A stretch of 64,000 nt of DNA, taken from assembly GCF_000235365.1 (NCBI RefSeq), contig NC_016449.1:558001-622000 (forward strand), written 5' to 3'. Of the stretch, positions 55,499-64,000 are shown piece after piece. The notes below the pieces were generated by a model. The model was not told the origin of the DNA and searched no databases. It saw nothing but the letters and a program-made list of their open reading frames with translations. Positions within the stretch are counted from its first letter, which is position 1. The number at the start of each line of letters is the position of its first letter. This DNA comes from Eremothecium cymbalariae DBVPG#7215. Lineage: Eukaryota; Ascomycota; Saccharomycetes; Saccharomycetales; Saccharomycetaceae. The position numbers were made by a program, and so were the translations under genes.

Positions 55499-57252
55499 TC
55501 ATTGGTACTTTGCGTAGGAGATTTTGAGGTCACAGCCACCGTAATGATAATTATTTAATCTCTGAATGCATTCTTCAGCATCTTCCGTAGTTTCAAATTC
55601 ACAAACAGATACACCTTTTGAGTTACCTTCCTCATCATACTTCAAACTGGCTCTAACAACTTTACCAATAGTTTCAAATAGGTCGTACAAATCCGACTCT
55701 ACAGTAGCGGGAGGCATATTTTCACAGTAAATGATTCTACTTCTCTCACCGCCTGGCCCAGCCTTGGAAGTAAAGGCTGTGTCTGGAACAACATTGGAAG
55801 CTGTATTACTCTCCTCCTGTGGCGTTTCAAGAGAACCAGAAAACCTGTCTTCGGTATCCAAATTAGATTTATGACGATTATCTCTGTGAGAATCGGAGAC
55901 GCCATCGCCTTTTGGTATATAAGAATCACCACGACTACCACTGACCGATTCTGAACCTTTGCCCTTCCTAACTTCTAACACACGTCCTTCTATTTCAAAA
56001 CCGTTCCACTTTTTGATTGCGGCCAACTGGTTATCCTTGGTAGCAACATACACTGTACCGAAACCACGCGAATAACCATCTGCGTCAACAGAAACATCTG
56101 CGTGGATCACATCCCCACATTCTTTAAACATATCCTTTAAAGCCTGCCAGTTGATAGAGTATGGCAGATTTGCGACAAAGATTTCAAATCCACCATAGTA
56201 AGCACGCCTTGGAGTAGGAACAGTACCACGTCTTTCCCGGCGATCAGAAACAGGTGGGGGATTATCTTGCCTAACAAAAATTTCCCGTTGCATAAAGTTA
56301 GCACCATTAAACCTACGGATCGCTTCTTCAACATCATGAGAATTGGAGTACTCAACAGTACCCATACCTCTATGGTGACCACGTGATGTGATGATATCTG
56401 CACGGACGACATGCCCAACTTCGCCAAAGTAACTTCTTAAATCTTCTGGAGTGGTTTCATATGTCAAATTACCAATGAAAATACTATTGGAGTAGTTGCG
56501 ATTCACCTTTTCGTCATAAGTTGAATCTAAAGTCTTATCTAGTTTGGGACCATATTCACCTCTATTGTAACGGTCATGGGGGCGGTCATGGGTGCGTTCA
56601 TGTGCCCGATCAATGAACCTCCCACGAGGAGCATTCCATCTGTCACCACCACCATATCTGCCCCCTCTGTTACCGCGATAATCGCCCCGACCACCTCTCC
56701 TACGGTCCTCGTGGCCCAGTCGCCTATAATCCTCCCGATAATCCTCATATCCACCCCTCCTTCTATCATAGCCATTATGACCTCTGTCGTCACCATAACG
56801 ATGGCGAGCAGGCGATCTAGACCTTGAACGTTCTATAGACTAAAATACAAGCAGCGTTAGTAAAATCGTTAACTAAGTCAAACACAATCAGTAGCAGAAA
56901 TCACAAATCAAGCACCAACACCAATCCTCTTATCACCCGTATAAGAACCAGTAACCTACAAAAAAAATTCACCTCTGCCTTAATATTTTTTGAAATCTAA
57001 ACCGAATATCCACCATCAAAAACGGCATACCATACAAATTCACCTAAAGACTAACAGTACGCCTACCCCACCTTTCTCCGCCACTCAAAATAACCTCGCC
57101 TAAAATCTTTACCGTAAATCAATCGATACAATATAGCACCAGGAAACCGTCCTAAATATGGATGCAGGAGACGAGATGAAGCACTGAAAAAAAAAGCAGA
57201 TTTTCAACCACCAAATAAATAAACCATTCTAGCAACTTACATTATATTCCAT
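55499..57252 (-). CDS. HRB1: SR-like mRNA-binding protein Hrb1/Gbp2, two exons
   Basis: 450 aa after splicing. Exon 1 is only 12 nt (57252-57241, ATGGAATATAAT), followed by donor GTAAGT. The intron is 57240-56840 (401 nt), with branch TACTAAC at 56856-56862 and acceptor TTTTAG. Exon 2 (56839-55499) starts SIERSRSRSPARHRYGDD, an RS and RGG-rich tract of about 100 residues. Three RRMs follow (NSIFIGNLTYETTPEDLRSY, EIFVANLPYSINWQALKDMF, RIIYCENMPPATVESDLYDL). DSTYDEKVNRNYSNSIF is as in S. cerevisiae Hrb1, whose gene also has a 5' intron. Hrb1 and Gbp2 escort spliced mRNA from nucleus to cytoplasm and are quality-control factors. This is the single pre-duplication gene for HRB1 and GBP2. Confidence 0.94.
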
Positions 57253-57548
57253 TATTCTAGATTAACCTTTGACCGTAATAATACCACTTACCCTTGTTAA
57301 TAAAAGTTGGTGGTGAATCATTTAGACTGAATTTTTTCTTTCAACTTTTCCTTATTTCAAAGCGTTTCTTTAATTACGGTTTGGGAAACTTCGCAGTTAA
57401 ACATCATGATCAACGATCCAAATGTGTAGCTGCAAGGGCCCTTGTATGGCAGCTAGCTCTTTCATGTATAGATTAAACAATCGATTAATGCGTATTAATG
57501 TTACATATGTTACCTCGGAACCAGTTTTTGTATGTAGACAAGCATTTT

Positions 57549-58286
57549 TCAGGGCCTACGTGCGGCTGGGAACGGAAGCACGTAACGTCTGTCGACTTCA
57601 GTCTCTTTATCGACTTCTTCTTCACCGTCAAATCGTAGTCGACAGGTACCATCTCGTTTGTTTCCTATAACCATGGCAGGATAAAAGGTGGTCGTCTCCG
57701 GATATCGAGCCAGGACTTTGGTACTGCTGGGATAGTTAGGTATCTGTTGTCTAGTGGAGTTGCTGGGCGGGATCAGTAGGATTTCCTTCCAATTACACTT
57801 GAATACTCCTCCAGGCTGGCCAAATTCATCCGGCTCCGGGTCCCTGACTTCGAACTTCGTTCCATCAGCTGAAATTTTAGTCACCTCGCACTGGAACCAT
57901 TCAGCTTCGGCTCCCGTGCGCTTAGGCTTATAGGCCACCTCCGAACCGACGTAAATCGGCTCATTGGGATTTAAGTTACTTGTCCAATATGACCTACCAA
58001 CTCGCACTGATTCCATGGAATTTTGTGACCCGGAAGCTTCATGATTCGCTGAAAAAAGCTTTATTACAGTATCCAAGTTCTCCTGCATAGTTCCAATCAG
58101 CCGCCTCCCATTGAGCACATTATCTCTATGCTCTTGAAACCTTAATAGCTGCTCTTGTAACTGCTCTAAGGTCATGTTATTGAAGTTTACACGCTTAGCA
58201 TTGACGTCATCCTCAAAAGCTGATGCATCATGAATATTGAATATATCTTGTAGAGAAGACACTATTACATCCCACTGCCCATCCAT
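57549..58286 (-). CDS. SGF29: SAGA subunit Sgf29
   Basis: Encodes 245 aa from ATG at 58286 (S. cerevisiae 259); the frame opens upstream at a TTG. Sgf29 reads H3K4me2/3 and helps SAGA acetylate H3. The N-terminal half is helical (MTLEQLQEQLLRFQEHRDNV). The C-terminal half is the tandem Tudor domain: VGSEVAYKPKRTGAEAEWFQ, TKFEVRDPEPDEFGQPGGVF, TKVLARYPETTTFYPAMVIG, and CRLRFDGEEEVDKETEVDRR. Confidence 0.95.
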   Translation of the reverse strand: MDGQWDVIVSSLQDIFNIHDASAFEDDVNAKRVNFNNMTLEQLQEQLLRFQEHRDNVLNGRRLIGTMQENLDTVIKLFSANHEASGSQNSMESVRVGRSYWTSNLNPNEPIYVGSEVAYKPKRTGAEAEWFQCEVTKISADGTKFEVRDPEPDEFGQPGGVFKCNWKEILLIPPSNSTRQQIPNYPSSTKVLARYPETTTFYPAMVIGNKRDGTCRLRFDGEEEVDKETEVDRRYVLPFPAARRP

Positions 58287-58730
58287 AGTAATTAGCCTTC
58301 TTGCCAACTTCCTTTACTGCTCCGAATTATCTATATATTGTACATGGGACGTGTAAGGTGTTCTCTAAGAGATCGCGTTGTTTGTTCTCAAAGACCCAGA
58401 ACCGGAGAATATGAACTATTACCATTAAGAGGCTTCCGCAGCATAATAAACCTTCAGAAAACACTAAAATACCCTTCTAGGATATGTATAAGTTAATAAA
58501 CAAGCATTAAAAATCTCCAAAAGGTGTTAATCAAGCTCTTATTGGCCTTCTAAACCTGTTTCGAGATGCCAAAGCTCACCAAGAACTTTATAACGTAATA
58601 AGCGATATAAAAATTTTTCAGCATTTGAAGGATCTTTGCATCTCTGCATGATGTTACAAAGGAGGTATTTAAGACAAGTATTGAATTATCGGGCTCTTTT
58701 ACAAGCTCGGAAGGTTGGTATCGAGTATTG
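58287..58730. other. Divergent SGF29/MRP7 promoter
   Basis: 444 bp. No gene or strong motif is seen. Confidence 0.4.
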
Positions 58731-59813
58731 ATGTCGCTTTGGAAGCATATTATAGAATGGAGGGGTGGGCTTGGGCCAGCAGTGCTGGTTCAGGTGCGTA
58801 CAGCAACTAAGAGGGCTGCAGGGTCTCGTACATCGATGAAAGATTCAGCTGGTCGTCGGTTAGGTCCTAAGAAGTATGAGGGTGAAGAAGTGAGGCCAGG
58901 CCAGATTATTATGAGACAGCGTGGTACGAAGTTCTTTCCCGGGGAAAATGTTGGGATTGGTAAGGACCATACTATTTTTGCGGTGGAGCCGGGGTTTGTT
59001 CGGTATTACTGGGACCCATTTCATCCAGGGCGTAAGTTTATTGGGGTGGCATTGACGTCTGATCTGAGGTTACCTACGCCTCACTTCGAGCCACGGGTAC
59101 GGAGGTTTGGACGGAGACTTATTGAAGATGAAGAGGCAGCCAGGAAGGAAGAGGAAGCACTGCCCAGGAAGACATACCTGTTGCGTGATGGCATTCTAGA
59201 AAAACAAGCAGAGAGGGAGCAGCAAAGGGAAAAGCTTAAGGAAAGCTATAAATCTATTTTGACAGATGAGTTGAAGTTGGATTTGAAGGATGGGGCTCTC
59301 GAATTTGCGACCCAGTATTTGGTACGTGTAAGGAACTGTTTAAAAAATGGGTTTGGTGTTGACGACGCCCAATTTAATGCATTATACTATCTGCAGAATG
59401 AACTGAAGTTCGAGGATGCTCCAGTGGAGAAGCTAAAGCTGCTAAAGCAGACTACGGACGAGTTAAACAAGTCGACTTCGTTTGACAATAAATTGCAGTT
59501 GACGCGGTATATTTCAGATGCAGAGAAGCAAGCTTGGAAGAGCAAGTTGTACAAAGACTTTAGATCTATGGAGATCGCTACTAAAGAGGACAAACAGCGT
59601 GTATTGGAAGGATTGTCTGATGCATCTAAGTATCTGTCTCTGTCCGAGGAAGTCAGAATACGCAGAAAATTGTTTAAGCCGGTTCTTTCGGAAGACAAAG
59701 CCGTTGTAGACAAACCGGGGAAGGGCAGATCCGTTATCAAACGTTATAATTATGAGAGAGGTGGTGTCGATGTTGTTGTCAGATCCAAAGATGCATTTTT
59801 GTCCAACTTGTAA
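58731..59813 (+). CDS. MRP7: Mitochondrial ribosomal protein bL27m
   Basis: Encodes 360 aa from ATG at 58731 (S. cerevisiae Mrp7 371). It is a large-subunit mitoribosome protein near the peptidyl-transferase centre. The presequence is followed by the bL27 core (ATKRAAGSRTSMKDSAGRRL, PGQIIMRQRGTKFFPGENVG, IGKDHTIFAVEPGFVRYYWD). A fungal-specific C-terminal extension of about 220 residues, mostly helical and charged, completes it. Confidence 0.95.
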   Translation: MSLWKHIIEWRGGLGPAVLVQVRTATKRAAGSRTSMKDSAGRRLGPKKYEGEEVRPGQIIMRQRGTKFFPGENVGIGKDHTIFAVEPGFVRYYWDPFHPGRKFIGVALTSDLRLPTPHFEPRVRRFGRRLIEDEEAARKEEEALPRKTYLLRDGILEKQAEREQQREKLKESYKSILTDELKLDLKDGALEFATQYLVRVRNCLKNGFGVDDAQFNALYYLQNELKFEDAPVEKLKLLKQTTDELNKSTSFDNKLQLTRYISDAEKQAWKSKLYKDFRSMEIATKEDKQRVLEGLSDASKYLSLSEEVRIRRKLFKPVLSEDKAVVDKPGKGRSVIKRYNYERGGVDVVVRSKDAFLSNL

Positions 59814-59986
59814 ATAGCAAAGTGTAGACTAGCCTTTAAAGATAGTATTTGATGTAGAATAATTTAATGTTCAGCACAATAAAAAAGATAGATATGTGCG
59901 TATAGGTATGCACACAAATATATAAATACATACATATAGGGTATTATTGCTGGGCGAAACCAACCGACATCTTCAGTGATGTTTTG

Positions 59987-60871
59987 TTAACCTGGCGGTA
60001 GGTTACTGATATCAACCGAATCGTCTGCCTTTGATTCAGCATCTTCCGAGTCCGCATCTGGCTCTAGAGGAGTTCTTGGTAGCGCTACCATACCAGATCT
60101 AGCGACTTCCAACAGGCCATAAGGTTTTATTAGTTTCAAGAAGGCAGTTATACGAGAAGGCTTAGCAGATAATTCGACTACACAGTTGGAATCGGAGATG
60201 TCAACAACACGGCCCCCGAAGTTACTAGCCAAACCAGTGATCCCATTCAAATGTTCATGTTTCAATCTCAAGGCTTCAGAAACAGGGAGATTGGAAGGAT
60301 GAAACTCCTTCCCACAAGCTTCATCTTTGGGAGCCGCCTTCGGATTTTTACCAAATTGCTCATGGCTTTGAACTAATTCCTGAAAGTATTCAGCACCCAG
60401 TAACGAAACCCTTGCCAACAACAATTCCCTCTGAATCAGTTCTGCATTAGTATAATCCAAAACAGCATATACAGGTACCATATCTTCGATCTGCCTTCTG
60501 CATTGTTCGATAACTGCACCTTGTTCCTGTAACACAATTGTCATCCGGCTAAAATCTTTCACATCTGTATTACACACAACCAAAGAATCAATGTTGAAAC
60601 CTCTAGCAGCTAGTGTACCAGAAACGCGTGACAATACACCTGGTTCATTCTGCACCAAGCAGTTTAGTATACACTGCTTTTTAGGTTGTACAGAAAATGG
60701 CGGGGTCTCGTACAATATTGAAGCTACCGCTGTATTAGCTGACCAATTTGGAATATCCAACCTAGGAACGGGTGGTTTTAGCTTACGTTTATGTAGCTGT
60801 TTGTAAACGAGAGCGGAGGTACCAGAGGAGTTGAAACGTACCAATGTAGGTTTTTGGAAACATCTAATCAT
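59987..60871 (-). CDS. ILV6: Acetolactate synthase regulatory subunit
   Basis: Encodes 294 aa (S. cerevisiae 309). It binds the catalytic subunit Ilv2 in mitochondria and confers valine feedback inhibition and ATP reversal. ACT domain: ILNCLVQNEPGVLSRVSGTL, AARGFNIDSLVVCNTDVKDF, SRMTIVLQEQGAVIEQCRRQ. The C-terminal domain has SDSNCVVELSAKPSRITAFL-like text and LIKPYGLLEVARSGMVALPR. The N-terminus is basic (MIRCFQKPTLVRFNSSGTS), a mitochondrial signal. Confidence 0.97.
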   Translation of the reverse strand: MIRCFQKPTLVRFNSSGTSALVYKQLHKRKLKPPVPRLDIPNWSANTAVASILYETPPFSVQPKKQCILNCLVQNEPGVLSRVSGTLAARGFNIDSLVVCNTDVKDFSRMTIVLQEQGAVIEQCRRQIEDMVPVYAVLDYTNAELIQRELLLARVSLLGAEYFQELVQSHEQFGKNPKAAPKDEACGKEFHPSNLPVSEALRLKHEHLNGITGLASNFGGRVVDISDSNCVVELSAKPSRITAFLKLIKPYGLLEVARSGMVALPRTPLEPDADSEDAESKADDSVDISNLPPG

Positions 60872-61564
60872 TGCAAGCTCTATTAAGTATCTTCAGAACG
60901 GTAGAGAAAAGAGTAAAATCAGCTTGTTAAACCCCAAAAAAGTTTTAAACCAAATTTATATAAGGAATAATTGATAATCTCCAGCTATAACACGTTAAAC
61001 GACTTCCTCTATCTAATCTTCTCATGTGTAAAACTAGGGTTAATAAACAGAAGTGATAATACAGACTGACTCATTTTAAATAGCTGAAAAAATTCCGACG
61101 CCCAGGGGACTGTTCTTAAAAATCTGCAAGCTTTATTTGGGACTAACAAATTGAGTGCAATGGGCAGAGCCGGTGACATTAGGCTTTAAGGTTTGATAAG
61201 AGGGTCTCATAGTGCGTATCAAGCATCTTGATTGATTAATTATATTGATAGATGTAAAAATAAAAATTTATGATAAATAAACAAAGTCTAGAATCAAAGT
61301 GGAGGCAGATTATGGGACCTCACATTATTACAATTAAAAATTAACAGGTTCAACCTCATAATGCTTACGAGGAAACTTCATAACAGCGATAATTTGCATG
61401 TAAAATATTTTACAATCTAAACCTCACTCTCGATTTCAGCTTCCAATGATGTCTAAATTGATATTAGACACAAGCTATTCATTTATCTATGCTTTAAATA
61501 CTTTACGTAACCAAAATAAATACTCCAGTTACTGGAAGAACGTTATAGTTTTGAAGAAAGGATT
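60872..61564. other. ILV6 promoter / IDP 3' flank
   Basis: 693 bp with a Gcn4 site at 61067-61073. No gene is seen. Confidence 0.5.
61067..61073. promoter_or_regulatory. Gcn4 site TGACTCA
   Basis: A perfect palindromic TGACTCA, 196 bp upstream of the ILV6 ATG. General amino-acid control of ILV genes is known in yeast. Confidence 0.75.
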
Positions 61565-62812
61565 TTAGTCACGAAAAAGACGACGGTAACCATCAGCTAA
61601 CCGCTTTTCAACAGCTTCGATAAAGCCCTCGGTGGTAACATAACTCTCTCTGTCGGTCTTACCCAAGATTAAAGCCAAGTCCTTAGTCATAATGCCATCT
61701 TCTTGCACTGTGTCCAAAGTAGCACTCTCCAATAACTGTCCAAACTTCACCACATCAGGGGTACCATCTAGTTTCCCTCTCTGAATGATACCACGACTCC
61801 ATGCAAAGATAGATGCAATTGAGTTAGTTGAAGTCTCCTTACCTTGTTGGTGAAGTCTGTAGTGCCTGGTGACAGTGCCATGAGCAGCTTCACTTTCGAA
61901 AGTTTTCCCATCTGGAGAAACCAAAACGGAAGTCATTAAACCTAAGGAACCAAAACCTTGCGCCACAATATCGGATTGAACGTCACCGTCATAGTTTTTC
62001 ATAGCAATAATGAAGCCTCCCTTAGATTTCAACATTTGAGCAACCATATCATCAATTAATCTATGTTCATACCAGATACCAACAGCTTCAAACTTCTGTT
62101 TATATTCACGTTCATACATTCCTTCAAAGATGTCTTTGAATTGCCCATCGTACTTCTTCAAGATAGTGTTTTTAGTAGTTGAATACAATGGCATCTTTCT
62201 TTCTAAAGCAAGCTCAAAACTAGACTTTGCAAACCCCGTAATTGACTCAGCGGTGTTGTACATCGACATAGCAACACCACCATCCTTTGGAAACTCAAAC
62301 ACATCCAAATCTATATCCTTGCTCTCATCACCATCCTTACTCTTGAAAACTAATTTCAAGGTCCCTTCACCAGGAATCACAACATCAGTAGCCTTGTACT
62401 GGTCACCAAAAGCATGTCTTCCAATAATAATGGGCTCCTTCCAACCGCTAACTAAACGAGGAATTCTGGGAATCACAATCGGCTCACGGAAAACTGTACC
62501 GCCCAAAATATTTCTGATAGTCCCGTTAGGCGACTTCCACATCTTCTTTAACTTAAATTCTTCCACACGAGCCTCGTCAGGGGTTATAGTAGCACATTTA
62601 ACTGCCACACCATGCTTCAATGTAGCCTCTGCAGATTCTACAGTAACTTGATCATCTGTAGCATCCCTGTTTTCCATAGAAAGATCATAGTACTTCAAGT
62701 CAACGTCCAAGAACGGAACAATCAACTTATTCTTGATCAAATGCCAGATAATTCTGGTTTGCTCGTCTCCATCCATCTCAACGATGGCATTTTTAACCTG
62801 AACCTTCGACAT
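61565..62812 (-). CDS. IDP2: NADP-dependent isocitrate dehydrogenase, cytosolic type
   Basis: Encodes 415 aa from ATG at 62812 (frame opens upstream at TTG). It converts isocitrate to 2-oxoglutarate with NADPH formation. Family blocks: [99 protein letters not shown], and [20 protein letters not shown]. The start matches S. cerevisiae Idp2, with no presequence. The C-terminus (RRLFRD) is not a peroxisomal signal, unlike Idp3. By position next to YNL010W it is the IDP3 locus; CBF5 nearby also recalls the IDP2 locus, as expected for an unduplicated ancestor. Confidence 0.95.
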   Translation of the reverse strand: MSKVQVKNAIVEMDGDEQTRIIWHLIKNKLIVPFLDVDLKYYDLSMENRDATDDQVTVESAEATLKHGVAVKCATITPDEARVEEFKLKKMWKSPNGTIRNILGGTVFREPIVIPRIPRLVSGWKEPIIIGRHAFGDQYKATDVVIPGEGTLKLVFKSKDGDESKDIDLDVFEFPKDGGVAMSMYNTAESITGFAKSSFELALERKMPLYSTTKNTILKKYDGQFKDIFEGMYEREYKQKFEAVGIWYEHRLIDDMVAQMLKSKGGFIIAMKNYDGDVQSDIVAQGFGSLGLMTSVLVSPDGKTFESEAAHGTVTRHYRLHQQGKETSTNSIASIFAWSRGIIQRGKLDGTPDVVKFGQLLESATLDTVQEDGIMTKDLALILGKTDRESYVTTEGFIEAVEKRLADGYRRLFRD

Positions 62813-62915
62813 TATTTCACTTAAATTACTCTTCAATCACTACGTACTCGCTTATTGCCACTGATGTAGTTTGTACCGCCCTGAGAGCGACTGCTCGCGC
62901 AACACTAGTAATACA

Positions 62916-62955
<40 letters not shown>

Positions 62956-63409
62956 CCAACCAACCCCGCTTCCATATTTATGCACACATACATTCAAACC
63001 CACCTATTTACAAGGGGTTGGAGTAGCCACAACACTTGGAAAAGAATTTTAATTAGATTAATTAAGCCTTTCAATGAACTGCGGAGTTAGCAAAGACTTT
63101 TCTATTTCCTATCTTACGTGTGTCACAGTCTTTTCGCCTTTGAATTCTGCAGGTCGGCACCGTGATTGGCATGATTGGGCTCGTTTTAATTACAGCCATA
63201 CAGACGAACTCTAAATAACTGACAGATGTTGCCAAACGGCAAGACATCCAGACACACACTACACCCTACTACGGGAGAAGGCTACAATCGCGAAATACTA
63301 CAATGGCAAGAGTAGTACTAAGTAAGTAATTAAATGCAAGCGCATACATATACAAAGCGAACACAGATTTTTTCATATACAAGATACCTTTCTACTAAGT
63401 TTGATTCAT
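62813..63409. other. IDP promoter / PYP1 3' flank
   Basis: 597 bp with a 37-bp alternating AT tract at 62918-62954. No gene is seen. Confidence 0.5.
62918..62954. repeat. (AT)n dinucleotide tract
   Basis: 37 nt of perfectly alternating A and T, 106-142 bp upstream of the isocitrate dehydrogenase ATG. Confidence 0.95.
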
Positions 63410-64000
63410 TTATTTAGTCAGCTCCTGCACAGATATCTCGCCAGATGTTACCCGTTTCACGCATTCAAGAATGTTTTCGAAGGTATCGAATTCATGATAC
63501 AAGATACCCTCCCTGTCGCAATACGTGACCAAATCTTTCCCTCGCTTAGCAAATAACAGGTCACATTCTTTTGCAGCACTGACATCACTCACGCCATCCC
63601 CACAATATAAGTAAACTGGTGTATTCATCTGCTGATTGAACCTTTGCTTACATAGATCAATCGATCTTGCTTTGTCGTGTCCATGGTGTGAATCGTCCCT
63701 ATATACAATACTCCACGATCCGTCATCATTGACTACCACATCGTTGGAATAGATTTCGATATTCTTCAATGCATCCTTGCCCAAATGTTGCTCTAATAAC
63801 TCCTCGATAACAAGTCTTATTCCACCGCTGACTACTACCAACGGTACCTGCTCTTTGATGCACCAGTCGTACATGCTTCGAAACCCCGTATCTAACTGCA
63901 CATTATCTTTCAAAATCTTTACACATTCGTCGAATGGCAATTCAACACTCTCCAAGATCTTGTGGAACGTCTCCCGAAACGTGCTCGTGCCATTGAACAC
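63410..64000 (-). CDS. PYP1: HAD-family sugar/polyol phosphatase Pyp1 (YNL010W), 5' end outside the window
   Basis: 196 residues of the C-terminal part; the frame is open at the window edge, so the N-terminus with the nucleophile Asp motif is missing. It resembles S. cerevisiae YNL010W (241 aa), a HAD phosphatase acting on polyol phosphates. Visible: FNGTSTFRETFHKILESVEL, the Ser of motif II in VPLVVVSGGIRLVIEELLEQ, and motif IV YCGDGVSDVSAAKECDLLFA. Adjacent to the IDP gene, as YNL009W/YNL010W. Confidence 0.92.
   Translation of the reverse strand: MFNGTSTFRETFHKILESVELPFDECVKILKDNVQLDTGFRSMYDWCIKEQVPLVVVSGGIRLVIEELLEQHLGKDALKNIEIYSNDVVVNDDGSWSIVYRDDSHHGHDKARSIDLCKQRFNQQMNTPVYLYCGDGVSDVSAAKECDLLFAKRGKDLVTYCDREGILYHEFDTFENILECVKRVTSGEISVQELTK

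Noticed and set aside
57294..57670. Plus-strand ORFs upstream of HRB1 and over SGF29
   Set aside because: They fall in the HRB1 promoter or antisense to the SGF29 Tudor region and show no protein-like pattern.
63302..63409. Possible tiny spliced gene: ATGGCAAGAGTAGTACTAA before GTAAGT, with CTACTAA and TTTAG downstream
   Set aside because: The would-be second exon runs antisense into PYP1 with no recognisable product, and the first exon is six codons.

Overview
The window is nuclear DNA of a budding yeast of the family Saccharomycetaceae. Compact intron-poor genes, GTATGT/TACTAAC introns, a tRNA-Pro and a point centromere all point there. Gene order points to a lineage that did not undergo the whole-genome duplication: genes that lie on S. 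cerevisiae III (CDC10, MRPL32, RER1, PGS1, LDB16, VMA9, STP22, LEU2, NFS1, DCC1, BUD3, SGF29, ILV6) and XIV (CIT1, DOM34, SIS1, LST8, RLP7, PET8, HRB1, MRP7, PYP1) are interleaved around one centromere. The long CDEII (164 bp) fits the Kluyveromyces/Lachancea/Eremothecium group. I cannot name the species.

Layout. 0.5-6.7 kb: MET28, a CMK1/2 kinase and glycogen synthase, all on the minus strand. 7.7-10.1 kb: an unusual predicted transcription factor carrying a bacterial Ada/AraC-type helix-turn-helix, followed by a 2.2 kb gene-free stretch. 12.3-14.6 kb: an AIP5-like actin regulator broken into three frames. 15.6 kb: tRNA-Pro(AGG). 16.7-22.6 kb: CIT1, an F-box/JmjC oxygenase of JMJD6 type, MRPL32 and CDC10. 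22.6-24.2 kb: a very AT-rich gap holding the centromere (CDEIII-CDEII-CDEI at 23746-23942, minus orientation). 24.2-32 kb: DOM34, RER1, PGS1, LDB16, a probable H/ACA snoRNA, and VMA9, which is hidden by two introns. 32-45.6 kb: STP22 (one intron), CBF5, SIS1, LST8, RFX1 (polyQ, frameshifted), RLP7 and LEU2. 45.9-64 kb: NFS1, PET8, DCC1, BUD3, a YCL012C-like gene (one intron), HRB1/GBP2 (one intron), SGF29, MRP7, ILV6, a cytosolic-type NADP isocitrate dehydrogenase and the 3' part of PYP1 (YNL010W).

Functional groups. MET28 belongs to sulfur amino-acid control and has Cbf1- and Met31/32-like promoter sites. LEU2 and ILV6 belong to branched-chain amino-acid synthesis, and each has a Gcn4-type site. 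CBF5 and RLP7 belong to ribosome biogenesis, with RRPE and PAC motifs. CDC10, BUD3 and AIP5 act at the bud neck and in polarity. MRPL32, MRP7, CIT1, NFS1, PGS1 and PET8 are mitochondrial. SIS1 has a perfect heat-shock element.

Caution. Three conserved genes (AIP5, CBF5, RFX1) need frame changes at homopolymers or low-complexity tracts to read through, and one unrecognised small ORF pair shows the same pattern. Assembly indels are the leading explanation, but one AIP5 junction coincides with an in-frame GCG-AGG-C heptamer resembling yeast +1 frameshift sites.
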